NCBI GenBank assembly: GCA_947480815.1
Contig: CANKEA010000038.1
Span: 1-8,887, forward strand
Source: Caulobacterales bacterium
GTDB lineage: Bacteria > Pseudomonadota > Alphaproteobacteria > Caulobacterales > Caulobacteraceae
Length of the DNA: 8,887 nucleotides
Direction: 5' to 3'
Shown: one piece after another, positions 1 through 6,748 of the stretch
How the letters are laid out: each line of letters starts with the position of its first letter
How positions within the stretch are numbered: the stretch's first letter is position 1
Position numbers and translations under genes: made by a program
Notes under the pieces: generated by a model
What the model saw: the letters and a program-made list of their open reading frames with translations, nothing else
Told to the model about the DNA's origin: nothing
The model's database searches: none

Positions 1-1
1 C

Positions 2-418
2 GGCCACCAGGCCATGGCCCAGGCTTTCGGCGGACAGGTGATCAAGTCTCCCAAGGGCTTTGGCCTTGGCCGGCACAGCTATCGCGTGGAACACCGCGCC
101 CCCTGGATGGCACAGGGCGGAGAGGCGGTGAGCGTCGCTGTCTCGCACCAGGATCAGGTCGTGGCCTTGCCGCCGGGCACGACCGTGCTGGCAGGCAGTG
201 AATTCACACCCTTTGGCGCGCTCGACTACGGAGACGGCGCGGTCTCGTTCCAGCAGCATCCCGAATTCGACACCCCCTTCGCTAAGGCGCTGGTCGAATT
301 CCGCCGTGGCCGGCCCCTGACCGAGGCACAGGTGGCGACAGCCATGGACTCGTTTGAGACCGCACCCGACGATCGGGCCGTTATGACCGGGTGGATCAGG
401 AGTTTCCTGAACGACTAG
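2..418 (+). CDS. Class I glutamine amidotransferase, C-terminal part (cut by left edge)
   Basis: The frame is open from the left edge. Its first residues, Gly-His-Gln (bases 2-10), match the end of the GxCxGHQ nucleophile elbow of class I glutamine amidotransferases, so the catalytic Cys should lie just outside the window. The rest of the triad is present: His (257-259) and Glu (263-265) in the motif QQHPEF. Before it come SHQDQV and LAGSEFTPFGALDYG, typical of stand-alone GMP-synthase-like amidotransferases of the COG0518 type. Such enzymes hydrolyse glutamine and pass ammonia to an acceptor; the acceptor of this subgroup is generally unknown, and nothing here reveals it. The ATG at 14 is internal and not the true start. 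The gene ends in TAG at 416-418 and converges with hemF, with six bases between the stop codons. The family call is firm; the substrate is not assignable. Confidence 0.88.
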   Translation, partial: GHQAMAQAFGGQVIKSPKGFGLGRHSYRVEHRAPWMAQGGEAVSVAVSHQDQVVALPPGTTVLAGSEFTPFGALDYGDGAVSFQQHPEFDTPFAKALVEFRRGRPLTEAQVATAMDSFETAPDDRAVMTGWIRSFLND

Positions 419-428
419 GGCGCCCTAG
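415..428. repeat. Perfect 14-bp palindrome spanning two convergent stop codons
   Basis: CTAGGGCGCCCTAG is perfectly self-complementary. It contains the TAG stop of the amidotransferase gene (416-418) and, on the other strand, the TAG stop of hemF (425-427). There is no loop and no T-run, so it is not a classical intrinsic terminator, although the RNA could dimerise or pause polymerase. No other terminator-like hairpin was seen between these genes. Confidence 0.6.
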
Positions 429-1297
429 GGCCACTTCACCGCCGGTGGCATCGAACTGAGGATCGACTCGATGTTGCCGCCTGTCTTCAGCCCGAACAGC
501 GTGCCGCGGTCGTAGAGAAGGTTGAATTCAACATAGCGCCCACGCCGGATCAGCTGTTCCTCACGCTCGGCATCGGTCCAGGCCTCGCCCATGCGACCGC
601 GCACGATACGCGGATAAACATCCAGGAAGGCCAGACCGACATCGCGCGTGAAGGCGAAGTCGCGCTCGAAATCGCCGCTATCGTGGTGATCGTAGAATAT
701 GCCGCCCGTGCCGCGCGGCTCGTTGCGGTGGGGCAGGAAGAAGTACTCGTCGCACCAGGCCTTATATTTGGCATGCCATGCCGGATCGTGAGCGTCGCAG
801 GCGGCCTGCATCGCTGCATGGAAAGCCACCGCATCGGGCGCGGTCTGGTGGCGGTCGACATCCAGTACTGGCGTCAGGTCGCCGCCGCCGCCGAACCAAG
901 ACTTCGCTGTGACGATGAATCGCGTGTTCATGTGCACCGCAGGCACGCGCGGGTTGACCATGTGCGCGATCAGGCTAACGCCCGTGGCGAAAAAACGTGG
1001 GTCCTGTTCGGCGCCGGGCATGGACTTGGCCATTTCCGGCGTAAACCTGCCGAACACGGTGGAGGTATGCACCCCCACCTTTTCGAACAGCCGTCCGTGC
1101 ATCATCGACATCAAACCGCCGCCGCCGGCCTCGCGAACCCATAGCTTGCGTTCAAAACGCCCGGCCGGTTCCGGATAGAGCGCTGCGGGGGCTTCGTCCT
1201 CCAGGGACTCGAACGCGGCGACGAGGCGGTCGCGCAGGGTTGCGAACCAGACGGACGCCTGGGTCTTGCGCTGTTCGAGTTGCTCATCTTCGATCAT
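425..1297 (-). CDS. hemF: Oxygen-dependent coproporphyrinogen III oxidase
   Basis: This enzyme oxidatively decarboxylates two propionates of coproporphyrinogen III to vinyl groups, giving protoporphyrinogen IX in haem synthesis. It uses O2 and acts in the cytoplasm as a dimer. Family signatures are plain: HMNTRF (about residues 122-127), [10 protein letters not shown] (134-143), the [20 protein letters not shown] region (184-203) and the C-terminal block [20 protein letters not shown] (253-272). His112, His122, His160 and His190 line up with the four conserved His residues of E. coli HemF. I chose the ATG at 1297 (290 aa, close to the 299 aa of E. coli) because the longer frame to 1426 adds 43 unrelated residues and runs into the divergent flavin reductase gene. 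The upstream Shine-Dalgarno match is weak. The gene diverges from the flavin reductase gene and converges with the amidotransferase gene. Confidence 0.96.
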   Translation of the reverse strand: MIEDEQLEQRKTQASVWFATLRDRLVAAFESLEDEAPAALYPEPAGRFERKLWVREAGGGGLMSMMHGRLFEKVGVHTSTVFGRFTPEMAKSMPGAEQDPRFFATGVSLIAHMVNPRVPAVHMNTRFIVTAKSWFGGGGDLTPVLDVDRHQTAPDAVAFHAAMQAACDAHDPAWHAKYKAWCDEYFFLPHRNEPRGTGGIFYDHHDSGDFERDFAFTRDVGLAFLDVYPRIVRGRMGEAWTDAEREEQLIRRGRYVEFNLLYDRGTLFGLKTGGNIESILSSMPPAVKWP

Positions 1298-1395
1298 ACG
1301 GGCGCTTTGGCGGAGGCTGACGGGGCTGTCAAATTGCGGTAAATCGGGCTGCGGCTGTTTGACACGCCTGCCGACAGGGGCCAGACGGACCACGG
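1298..1395. promoter_or_regulatory. Divergent promoter region of hemF and the flavin reductase gene, with inverted repeat
   Basis: These 98 bases must hold the start signals for both divergent genes. They contain a perfect 7-bp inverted repeat, TGTCAAA (1327-1333) and TTTGACA (1358-1364), about three helical turns apart. Each arm also gives a TTGACA, a perfect -35 hexamer, pointing towards one of the two genes. However, no convincing -10 box lies 16-18 bases downstream of either, and both would fall very close to the start codons. The arms may therefore be a regulator's half-sites rather than promoters. The promoters themselves are not resolved. Confidence 0.4.
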
Positions 1396-1887
1396 ATGAG
1401 CGAAAATACCAAGCCTGCGGCACCACAAAACCTGTTCCGGGACGCGATGAGCCGGTTCGCCAGTGGTGTGACCTTGGTCACGACCCGAGCGGCAGATGGC
1501 CGACCCTTTGGCTATACCGCCTCGAGTTTCGCTTCGCTTTCCCTCGATCCGCCCCTGATCCTTGTCTGTATGGGTAACAGATCCACGGCCTATCCTGTGT
1601 TCCTGCAGGCCACCCATTTCGCCATCAGCGTGCTGAATGAGGCGCAGGCTTCCCTGGCAACGCTTTTTTCGACTCGCGGAGCGGATCGATTCGACCATCC
1701 GGCAATGTTTGACAGTCCCCATGGTCTTCCAGTGGCTTCCGGTGCCCTGGCGCGGCTCGACTGCGCCCTGGAAACCCTGCATCACGAAGGGGATCACGCC
1801 ATACTGATCGGCCGGCCGCTTCTTATAGACCTGTCCCCGGGGCGACCGCTGATCCATTATGACCGCGCACTTCGGGGGCTGGATTAG
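1396..1887 (+). CDS. Flavin reductase family protein (FMN-binding split-barrel)
   Basis: The 163-aa product resembles the small NAD(P)H:flavin oxidoreductases (HpaC/ActVB-like) that reduce free FMN or FAD for a partner monooxygenase. Diagnostic stretches are [10 protein letters not shown] (21-30), the flavin-binding block [20 protein letters not shown] (39-58), FAISVLNE (75-82), [17 protein letters not shown] sequence around 121-134 (seen here as [14 protein letters not shown]), then ILIGRP and the C-terminal [11 protein letters not shown]. Length and motif order match the family throughout, so the gene is intact. It starts with ATG at 1396, 98 bases from the divergent hemF; the Shine-Dalgarno sequence is weak. 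No monooxygenase gene lies beside it, so the flavin's user is unknown. Such proteins can also be diverged FMN- or haem-binding proteins, and the reductase activity is inferred from family only. Confidence 0.9.
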   Translation: MSENTKPAAPQNLFRDAMSRFASGVTLVTTRAADGRPFGYTASSFASLSLDPPLILVCMGNRSTAYPVFLQATHFAISVLNEAQASLATLFSTRGADRFDHPAMFDSPHGLPVASGALARLDCALETLHHEGDHAILIGRPLLIDLSPGRPLIHYDRALRGLD

Positions 1888-2093
1888 GGGCTATTTCCGC
1901 AGGGTTTGTGTGGATTTCCGCAATGCCGGTTGAAAAAGGGCGAGACGCATTCTAAGCGAACGCTCACGAATAGCGCGCATGAGGCGGAAGACCGTCTAGG
2001 CGCGCAATGCGCCCGGCGCAGAATCCGGGTGTTAGGGGACTTAGTTAAGTGGGGCCGCGCTGATCAGCGGCGCTTGTGGAAGGTGAACGCAAG
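1888..2093 (+). promoter_or_regulatory. petABC leader and promoter region with clustered dyads
   Basis: This roughly 200-base gene-free stretch precedes petA. Near its start the 9-mer ATTTCCGCA occurs twice (1893-1901 and 1914-1922), 21 bp apart, two helical turns. TTGAAA at 1930-1935 is a possible -35 box, followed by only a weak TCTAAG-like -10 near 1951. Three dyads come next: TGCGCC-c-GGCGCA (2008-2020), ACTTA-gt-TAAGT (2039-2050) and the perfect palindrome CGCTGATCAGCG (2058-2069). GAATC at 2021-2025 is a GANTC site, the target of the CcrM methylase where that enzyme is present. The exact promoter is not proven. No convincing gene and no terminator for the flavin reductase gene were seen here. 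Confidence 0.45.
2078..2083 (+). promoter_or_regulatory. Shine-Dalgarno site deciding the petA start
   Basis: GGAAGG followed by TGA resembles the anti-16S complement AGGAGGTGA. It ends ten bases before GTG at 2094 and would lie inside the coding region if the upstream in-frame GTG at 2076 were used. The 2076 codon has no comparable site before it. Confidence 0.55.
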
Positions 2094-2648
2094 GTGTCGA
2101 ACCTCGCCGTAGGTGCAACGATCGATCCGGGCCACGCGTCCGACGATCCAAGCCGCCGGGACTTTATCCATATCGCCGCCATCGCCGCCGCCGCCGGCGG
2201 GGCCGCTTCCGTGGCCTGGCCGTTCATCGACCAGATGAACCCCGCGGCAGATACACTGGCCCTGGCCTCGGTCGAGTTTGACCTGACCAAGGTGATGGAG
2301 GGCATGCAGGTCACGATCAAGTGGCGCGGCAAGCCCTTGTTCATCCGTAATCGCAGCGCGGCCGAGATCGCCGCTGCGCAGAAAGACGACAATGCCCCGA
2401 TGAAGGATCCGGCCAAGGACGCCGATCGCGTCAAGGCGGGCAAGGAACAGTGGCTGATCCTGATCGGCACCTGCACGCACCTCGGTTGCGTACCCACCTT
2501 CGGCGGCGGTGACTGGGGCGGCTGGTTCTGTCCCTGCCATGGTTCGCAGTACGATACCGCGGGCCGTATCCGCAAAGGCCCGGCACCGCTGAACCTGGCT
2601 CTGCCGGACTACGCCTTCCTTTCCGACACCAAGGTCAAGATCGGCTGA
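2094..2648 (+). CDS. petA: Ubiquinol-cytochrome c reductase, Rieske iron-sulfur subunit
   Basis: This is the 2Fe-2S subunit of the cytochrome bc1 complex, which takes the first electron from ubiquinol at the Qo site and passes it to cytochrome c1. The cluster-binding boxes are CTHLGC (127-132) and CPCHGSQYD (146-154); ligands are Cys127, His129, Cys146 and His149, and Cys132 and Cys148 form the usual disulfide. Ser151 and Tyr153 are the residues known to raise the cluster potential. The N-terminus has SRRDF (20-24) followed by one hydrophobic segment, as expected for a Tat-exported, membrane-anchored Rieske protein whose globular domain lies in the periplasm. I place the start at GTG 2094 (184 aa) because of its Shine-Dalgarno sequence; GTG 2076 would add six residues. 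It is the first gene of petABC, two bases before petB. Confidence 0.95.
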   Translation: MSNLAVGATIDPGHASDDPSRRDFIHIAAIAAAAGGAASVAWPFIDQMNPAADTLALASVEFDLTKVMEGMQVTIKWRGKPLFIRNRSAAEIAAAQKDDNAPMKDPAKDADRVKAGKEQWLILIGTCTHLGCVPTFGGGDWGGWFCPCHGSQYDTAGRIRKGPAPLNLALPDYAFLSDTKVKIG

Positions 2649-2650
2649 CG

Positions 2651-3931
2651 ATGAGCGGACATTCAACATACACGCCGAAAACCGGCCTAACGCGCTGGCT
2701 CGATAGCCGCCTGCCCATCCTGCGGCTCGCGCATGACAGCTTTGTGGACTATCCCACGCCGCGAAATCTCAACTATTTCTGGACGTTCGGCGGCATCCTC
2801 AGCCTTTGCCTCGGTGTACAGATCATCACCGGCATCGTTCTGGCGATGAACTACACCGCCAATGCGGCCCTCGCCTTCAATAGCGTCGAGCACATCATGC
2901 GCGACGTGAACTATGGCTGGTTGATCCGGTACGCCCACGCCAACGGGGCCTCGATGTTCTTCATCGCGGTCTATGTGCACATGCTGCGCGGCCTCTACTA
3001 CGGCTCGTACAAGGCACCGCGGGAAGTGCTGTGGCTGCTGGGCTGCGTGATCTATCTGCTGATGATGGCCACGGGCTTCCTGGGCTATGTGCTGCCTTGG
3101 GGCCAGATGAGCTTCTGGGGTGCGACGGTGATCACCAACCTGTTCAGCGCCCTGCCGCTGGTTGGACCCTCAATCACAACCTGGCTGTGGGGTGGGTTCG
3201 CGGTGGATAACCCTACCCTCAATCGCTTCTTCTCGCTGCATTACCTGCTGCCCTTCGTGATTGCGGGCGTTGTGGTGCTGCACGTCTGGGCCCTGCACGT
3301 CGTTGGCCAGAACAACCCGACCGGGGTTGAGCCGAAGTCGAAGGCCGATGTCTTGCCCTTCACCCCCTACGCAACGGTCAAGGACGGCTTCGCCATGAGC
3401 CTGTTTATGATCATGTTCGCCGTGTTCGTGTTCTATCTGCCCAACAGCTTGGGCCATGCAGACAACTACATTCCGGCTAACCCGATCGTGACACCGGCCC
3501 ACATCGTCCCCGAATGGTACTTCTTGCCGTTCTACGCGATTCTGCGGGCTGTTCCGGACAAGCTGATGGGCGTTTTGGCCATGTTCGGCGCGATCGCCTG
3601 CTTCTTTGCTCTGCCCTGGCTCGATACCTCCAAGGTGCGGTCCATGCGCTATCGCCCGACGGCGCGGCTGTATTTCTGGCTGTTCGTCCTGTCGGCTTGC
3701 GTGCTGGGCCTCTGCGGTGCCCGCCTGCCGGACGATCAGGTGATCCCCGGGCTGAAGACCTTCACGCTGATCGACAGCGATCCCAACAGCTTCGTCTGGC
3801 TGTCGCGCATCGCCGCCCTGTACTACTTCGCCTACTTCCTTCTGATTACTCCGATCCTCGGCCTGGTCGAAAAGACCTCGCCGGTGCCTGAGACGATCGC
3901 TTCCCCCGCGCTCAACGCCAAGAAGGCCTGA
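2651..3931 (+). CDS. petB: Ubiquinol-cytochrome c reductase, cytochrome b subunit
   Basis: This is the membrane core of the bc1 complex, carrying haems bL and bH and the Qo and Qi quinone sites. The haem-ligand pairs are His96/His197 and His110/His211, with 13 residues between the two in each helix, as in bc1-type rather than b6-type cytochromes. Qo-site motifs are [20 protein letters not shown] (145-164) and PEWY (287-290). At 426 aa it is a full single-chain cytochrome b (not split as in b6f), with about eight transmembrane helices expected; hydrophobic runs are visible, for instance near 44-64, 101-120, 125-147, 198-216, 250-263, 305-321, 341-356 and 386-403. The start at ATG 2651 is two bases after the petA stop, with a purine-rich AAGGTCAAGA just upstream. 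The alternative name fbcB is also used. Confidence 0.97.
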   Translation: MSGHSTYTPKTGLTRWLDSRLPILRLAHDSFVDYPTPRNLNYFWTFGGILSLCLGVQIITGIVLAMNYTANAALAFNSVEHIMRDVNYGWLIRYAHANGASMFFIAVYVHMLRGLYYGSYKAPREVLWLLGCVIYLLMMATGFLGYVLPWGQMSFWGATVITNLFSALPLVGPSITTWLWGGFAVDNPTLNRFFSLHYLLPFVIAGVVVLHVWALHVVGQNNPTGVEPKSKADVLPFTPYATVKDGFAMSLFMIMFAVFVFYLPNSLGHADNYIPANPIVTPAHIVPEWYFLPFYAILRAVPDKLMGVLAMFGAIACFFALPWLDTSKVRSMRYRPTARLYFWLFVLSACVLGLCGARLPDDQVIPGLKTFTLIDSDPNSFVWLSRIAALYYFAYFLLITPILGLVEKTSPVPETIASPALNAKKA

Positions 3932-3936
3932 GAAAG

Positions 3937-4797
3937 ATGACCCTTAAGCTTCTTTCCAAAGCGGCCGTCCTGGCGGCCTTTGCGGGCCTGCTGAGCTTTG
4001 GTGGCGCGGTCATGGCCGCCACCACCGAGGCCGAAGCCCCCAAGACCCAATTCTCGTTCGAAGGCCCGTTCGGCAAGTTCGATCAGGCCCAACTGCAACG
4101 GGGTTATAAGGTCTATCGCGAGGTCTGCTCGGCCTGCCACAGCATGAGCCTGGTGGCGTTCCGCAACCTTGGCGATAAGGGCGGGCCGTTCTACGATCCG
4201 AAGTACCCGAACTCGAACGACAACCCCGTCGTCAAGGCGATTGCCGCCGACTACATGGTTGACGACATCGATACCGAGACGGGTGACCCGTCCAAGCGCC
4301 CGGCCGTCACCGCCGACTATTTGGTGGCCCCGTTCAAGAACGAATACGCCGCCCGCGCCAGCAACGGCGGTGCCCTGCCGCCTGACATGTCGGTTCTGGC
4401 CAAGGCGCGCGAGCGTGGTCCGGACTACATCCGGGCCATAGTCAATGGCTACAAGGCGGCTCCGGCTGGCCTGACCGTGGCTCCGGGCAAGTACTACAAC
4501 CCGTATTTCCCGGGCGATATGAGCTCGTCCTGGAAGGGCGATCCAAACGACGTGCCGGAAGGTGGTGTCATCGGTATGCCGCCGCCGCTCAGGGACGGCT
4601 CGGTGACCTTCGACGATGGCACCAAGTCAACGCTGGACCAGCAGGCCACCGACGTCGCGGCCTTCCTGATGTGGGCTGCCGAGCCCAAGCTCAACGAACG
4701 TCACCAGTTGGGTGCGGCGGTGCTGATCTATCTGCTGCTGCTCTCCACCCTGCTTTGGTTCAGCTACAAGACGGTATGGAAGCACGAGAGCCACTGA
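3937..4797 (+). CDS. petC: Cytochrome c1
   Basis: This is the c-type haem subunit of the bc1 complex, relaying electrons from the Rieske centre to soluble or membrane cytochrome c. A Sec signal peptide (about 1-27, ending AVMA-A) leads to a periplasmic domain with one haem site, CSACH (64-68), covalent attachment through Cys64 and Cys67 and axial ligand His68. The block around 188-218 (NPYFPGDM...GMPPPL) matches mitochondrial and bacterial c1, making Met214 the likely sixth ligand. A C-terminal transmembrane anchor spans about 259-276. These are the only cysteines in the protein, so the extra disulfide known from Rhodobacter c1 is absent. A 15-20-residue insertion sits between NPYFPG and GMPPPL compared with mitochondrial c1. 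It starts five bases after petB and ends the operon, just before a strong terminator. Confidence 0.96.
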   Translation: MTLKLLSKAAVLAAFAGLLSFGGAVMAATTEAEAPKTQFSFEGPFGKFDQAQLQRGYKVYREVCSACHSMSLVAFRNLGDKGGPFYDPKYPNSNDNPVVKAIAADYMVDDIDTETGDPSKRPAVTADYLVAPFKNEYAARASNGGALPPDMSVLAKARERGPDYIRAIVNGYKAAPAGLTVAPGKYYNPYFPGDMSSSWKGDPNDVPEGGVIGMPPPLRDGSVTFDDGTKSTLDQQATDVAAFLMWAAEPKLNERHQLGAAVLIYLLLLSTLLWFSYKTVWKHESH

Positions 4798-4820
4798 GGC
4801 GATCGACGCATTCAGAATTG

Positions 4821-4850
4821 AAAAGGCCCCAGAGCGATCCGGGGCCTTTT
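4821..4850. terminator. Bidirectional intrinsic terminator
   Basis: AAAAGGCCCC (4821-4830) pairs perfectly with GGGGCCTTTT (4841-4850) around a ten-base loop, and T continues into 4851. The + strand reads a GC stem then T5, ending petABC, whose stop is 24 bases upstream. The - strand reads the same stem followed by a T-run, ending the transcript of the dienelactone hydrolase gene, whose stop is 22 bases away. One hairpin thus serves both convergent units. Confidence 0.9.
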
Positions 4851-4872
4851 TCTATGGGTCGGAAGCGAGGTC

Positions 4873-5553
4873 CTAGACCTCGCCCTTAACTCCGCTGGCT
4901 CTGTAGAAAAGCTGCAGGGTGCGTAGGCGGGCGAGCGGGGCGGCATCGGCGACGAACGGCTCGTGGCCGGCGCGGTTGAAGGCGTGGCCGGCGTCGTAGA
5001 GGTGGATAGGCAGGGCGGGATGGGCCTCACGCACCGCCTCGACCGCATCCATCGGAATGGAATCGTCGCGGCGTCCGTAATGCAGGATCACCGGACAGCG
5101 CGGCGTCTCTGACCGCAGCGACAGAATCTGACGGCCATAATAGCTGCTGGCGGCGCTCAGGCCCTCACAGCGACAGGCGGCCATCCAGGCGGCCGCCCCG
5201 CCCCAGCAATAGCCCACAGCGAACACAGGGGGCTTTAGGCTGTCGATCACCGCCTGTAGGTCACCTTGCGCCTGGTCCCAGGGCGTGCGTTCCATCAATG
5301 CCCGGCCGCGGCCTACGCCAAACGCGTCATAGCTGCCCTCGAAGCCCGGCTTGGCGCGCTCGAACATGGCCGGAGCCATCACCTCATAGCCATCAGCCGC
5401 AAAGCCGTCGGCGACGGCACGGATGTGTTCGTTGACGCCGAATATCTCCTGGATGACCACCAGCCCCCCGCGACGCGCGTTACCGGGGGGCACGTGATAG
5501 GCGGGAACCTCAAAGCCGTCGAAACGGCTCTTGATGCTGATCATCTCGCCCAT
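4873..5553 (-). CDS. Dienelactone hydrolase family alpha/beta hydrolase
   Basis: The 226-aa product is a cytoplasmic-looking alpha/beta hydrolase of the dienelactone hydrolase family; there is no signal peptide. The family's unusual Cys-Asp-His triad is visible: Cys116 in GYCWGG, Asp163 in YGRRDDSIP and His190 in DAGHAFNR. Glu36 in VIQEIFGVN is the residue that holds the nucleophile in classical enzymes. Length is normal. Classical members open dienelactone in chlorocatechol breakdown, but most members near housekeeping genes have unknown ester or lactone substrates, and no catechol genes are here. The start at ATG 5553 is set by GAGGAG (5561-5566) seven bases upstream; an in-frame ATG at 5544 lacks this spacing. 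The open frame continues upstream to 6129, but that part only shadows ychF. It lies 50 bases after ychF, probably co-transcribed, and ends at the shared terminator. Confidence 0.92.
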   Translation of the reverse strand: MGEMISIKSRFDGFEVPAYHVPPGNARRGGLVVIQEIFGVNEHIRAVADGFAADGYEVMAPAMFERAKPGFEGSYDAFGVGRGRALMERTPWDQAQGDLQAVIDSLKPPVFAVGYCWGGAAAWMAACRCEGLSAASSYYGRQILSLRSETPRCPVILHYGRRDDSIPMDAVEAVREAHPALPIHLYDAGHAFNRAGHEPFVADAAPLARLRTLQLFYRASGVKGEV

Positions 5554-5603
5554 CTGTGCTCTCCTCTTCAGGGGTGCGTTTCTTGGCGCAAATCCTCGAG
5601 GCT

Positions 5604-6701
5604 CTAGACGTTGAAGCGGAAGTTCATCACGTCGCCGTCGTGGACGACATAGTCCTTGCCTTCCGAGCGCAGTTTGCCGTTGTCGCGCGCGCCCGCCTCG
5701 CCTTTGAACTTTACATAGTCGTCGTAGGCGATGGTCTCGGCGCGGATGAAGCCCTTTTCGAAATCGCCATGGATCACGCCGGCAGCTTGCGGGGCGGTGT
5801 CGCCCTTGTGGATAGTCCAGGCCCGCGCCTCCTTGGGCCCGACGGTGAAATAGGTCTGTAGACCGAGCAGGTGATAGGCCTCGCGGATCAGCTTGTTCAG
5901 GCCGGGTTCGGTCAGGCCAAGCGTTTCGAGGAATTCGCCGCGCTCGGCAGAGTCCAACATGGCGATCTCGCTCTCGATCTGGGCTGAAATCACCACCGAA
6001 TCGGCGCCGTCGCGAGTCGCGCGCTCGGCCACTAGCTTTGACATGGCATTGCCGTCTGCGGCGGAGGCCTCGTCGACGTTGGAGACATAGAGCGCCGGCT
6101 TGGAGGTCAGCAGCTGAAGCATCTTCCAAGCCTTGTCGTCGTCCTTGGAAATCGTCGCAGCGCGGGCAGGGCGGCCACTGTTCAACTGGTCCAGGGCCAG
6201 CTTGACGAGCCGTAGGGTGTTGCCGCTTTCCTTGTCGCCACCCTTGGCGCGTTTCTCCAGGTTGGAGACGCGCTTTTCCAGGCTTTCCATATCGGCCAGC
6301 ATCAGTTCGGTTTCGATGGTGTCGAGGTCCGACAGCGGATCGATCCTGCCCTCGACGTGGGTGATGTCATCGTCGATGAAGCAGCGGGCCACGAAGGCCA
6401 CGGCATCGCAGTCGCGGATATTAGCCAGGAACTGGTTGCCCAGACCCTCGCCCTTGCTGGCACCACGCACCAGGCCGGCGATATCGACGAAATTGATCCG
6501 GGCCGGAATGATCTCCTTCGACGGGATGATGGTCGCCAAGGTTTCAAGCCGCAGCTCGGGCACCGCCACGTCGCCGGTGTTGGGCTCAATCGTACAGAAC
6601 GGATAGTTAGCCGCCTGGGCCGCCGCTGTCTGGGTCAGGGCGTTGAACAGGGTCGATTTGCCCACATTGGGCAGGCCGACGATGGCGACTTTGAGGGCCA
6701 T
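5604..6701 (-). CDS. ychF: Redox-regulated ribosome-binding P-loop ATPase YchF (Obg-like, OLA1 family)
   Basis: YchF is a conserved TRAFAC-class NTPase that prefers ATP over GTP, binds ribosomes and is linked to oxidative stress responses in E. coli. The 365-aa length is normal. In order: P-loop GLPNVGKST (9-17), the switch II/G3 block DIAGLVRGASKGEGLGNQFL (73-92), a charged helical coiled-coil-like segment (about 131-170), the altered G4 motif NVDE (208-211) and a C-terminal TGS domain (about 282-365). NxxE in place of NKxD explains the loss of guanine specificity, and a Leu replaces the catalytic Gln after the G3 Gly, as in the hydrophobic-substituted NTPases. The start at ATG 6701 is standard, although its Shine-Dalgarno (AGAGA) is weak. 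It lies 47 bases after pth in the rplY-pth-ychF order common in proteobacteria. Confidence 0.97.
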   Translation of the reverse strand: MALKVAIVGLPNVGKSTLFNALTQTAAAQAANYPFCTIEPNTGDVAVPELRLETLATIIPSKEIIPARINFVDIAGLVRGASKGEGLGNQFLANIRDCDAVAFVARCFIDDDITHVEGRIDPLSDLDTIETELMLADMESLEKRVSNLEKRAKGGDKESGNTLRLVKLALDQLNSGRPARAATISKDDDKAWKMLQLLTSKPALYVSNVDEASAADGNAMSKLVAERATRDGADSVVISAQIESEIAMLDSAERGEFLETLGLTEPGLNKLIREAYHLLGLQTYFTVGPKEARAWTIHKGDTAPQAAGVIHGDFEKGFIRAETIAYDDYVKFKGEAGARDNGKLRSEGKDYVVHDGDVMNFRFNV

Positions 6702-6748
6702 GACTATCTCTTGGTTGGGGAGCGGGCTGTTTAGCGGATCGAGGCGGT

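Noticed and set aside
683..1178. + strand frames opposite hemF
   Set aside because: These are shadows of a gene with unmistakable HemF motifs on the - strand.
1298..1426. N-terminal extension of hemF to an ATG at 1426
   Set aside because: The extra 43 residues have no family similarity and overlap the start of the divergent flavin reductase gene. A start at 1297 gives the normal family length.
1906..2112. Small 68-codon frame in the petA leader
   Set aside because: There is no ribosome site or recognisable protein, it overlaps the petA start in another frame, and the region is better explained as regulatory DNA.
5594..5601. CCTCGAGG palindrome between ychF and the hydrolase gene, considered as a terminator
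   Set aside because: It is only eight bases, with no loop and no T-run, and is too short to act as a terminator or to call as an operator.
5554..6129. Upstream extension of the dienelactone hydrolase frame to about 418 codons, suggesting a fusion protein
   Set aside because: The extension lies antiparallel in meaning to nothing known: it is the ychF coding strand read in another frame, is Arg-rich and has no domain. A strong Shine-Dalgarno places the real start at 5553.
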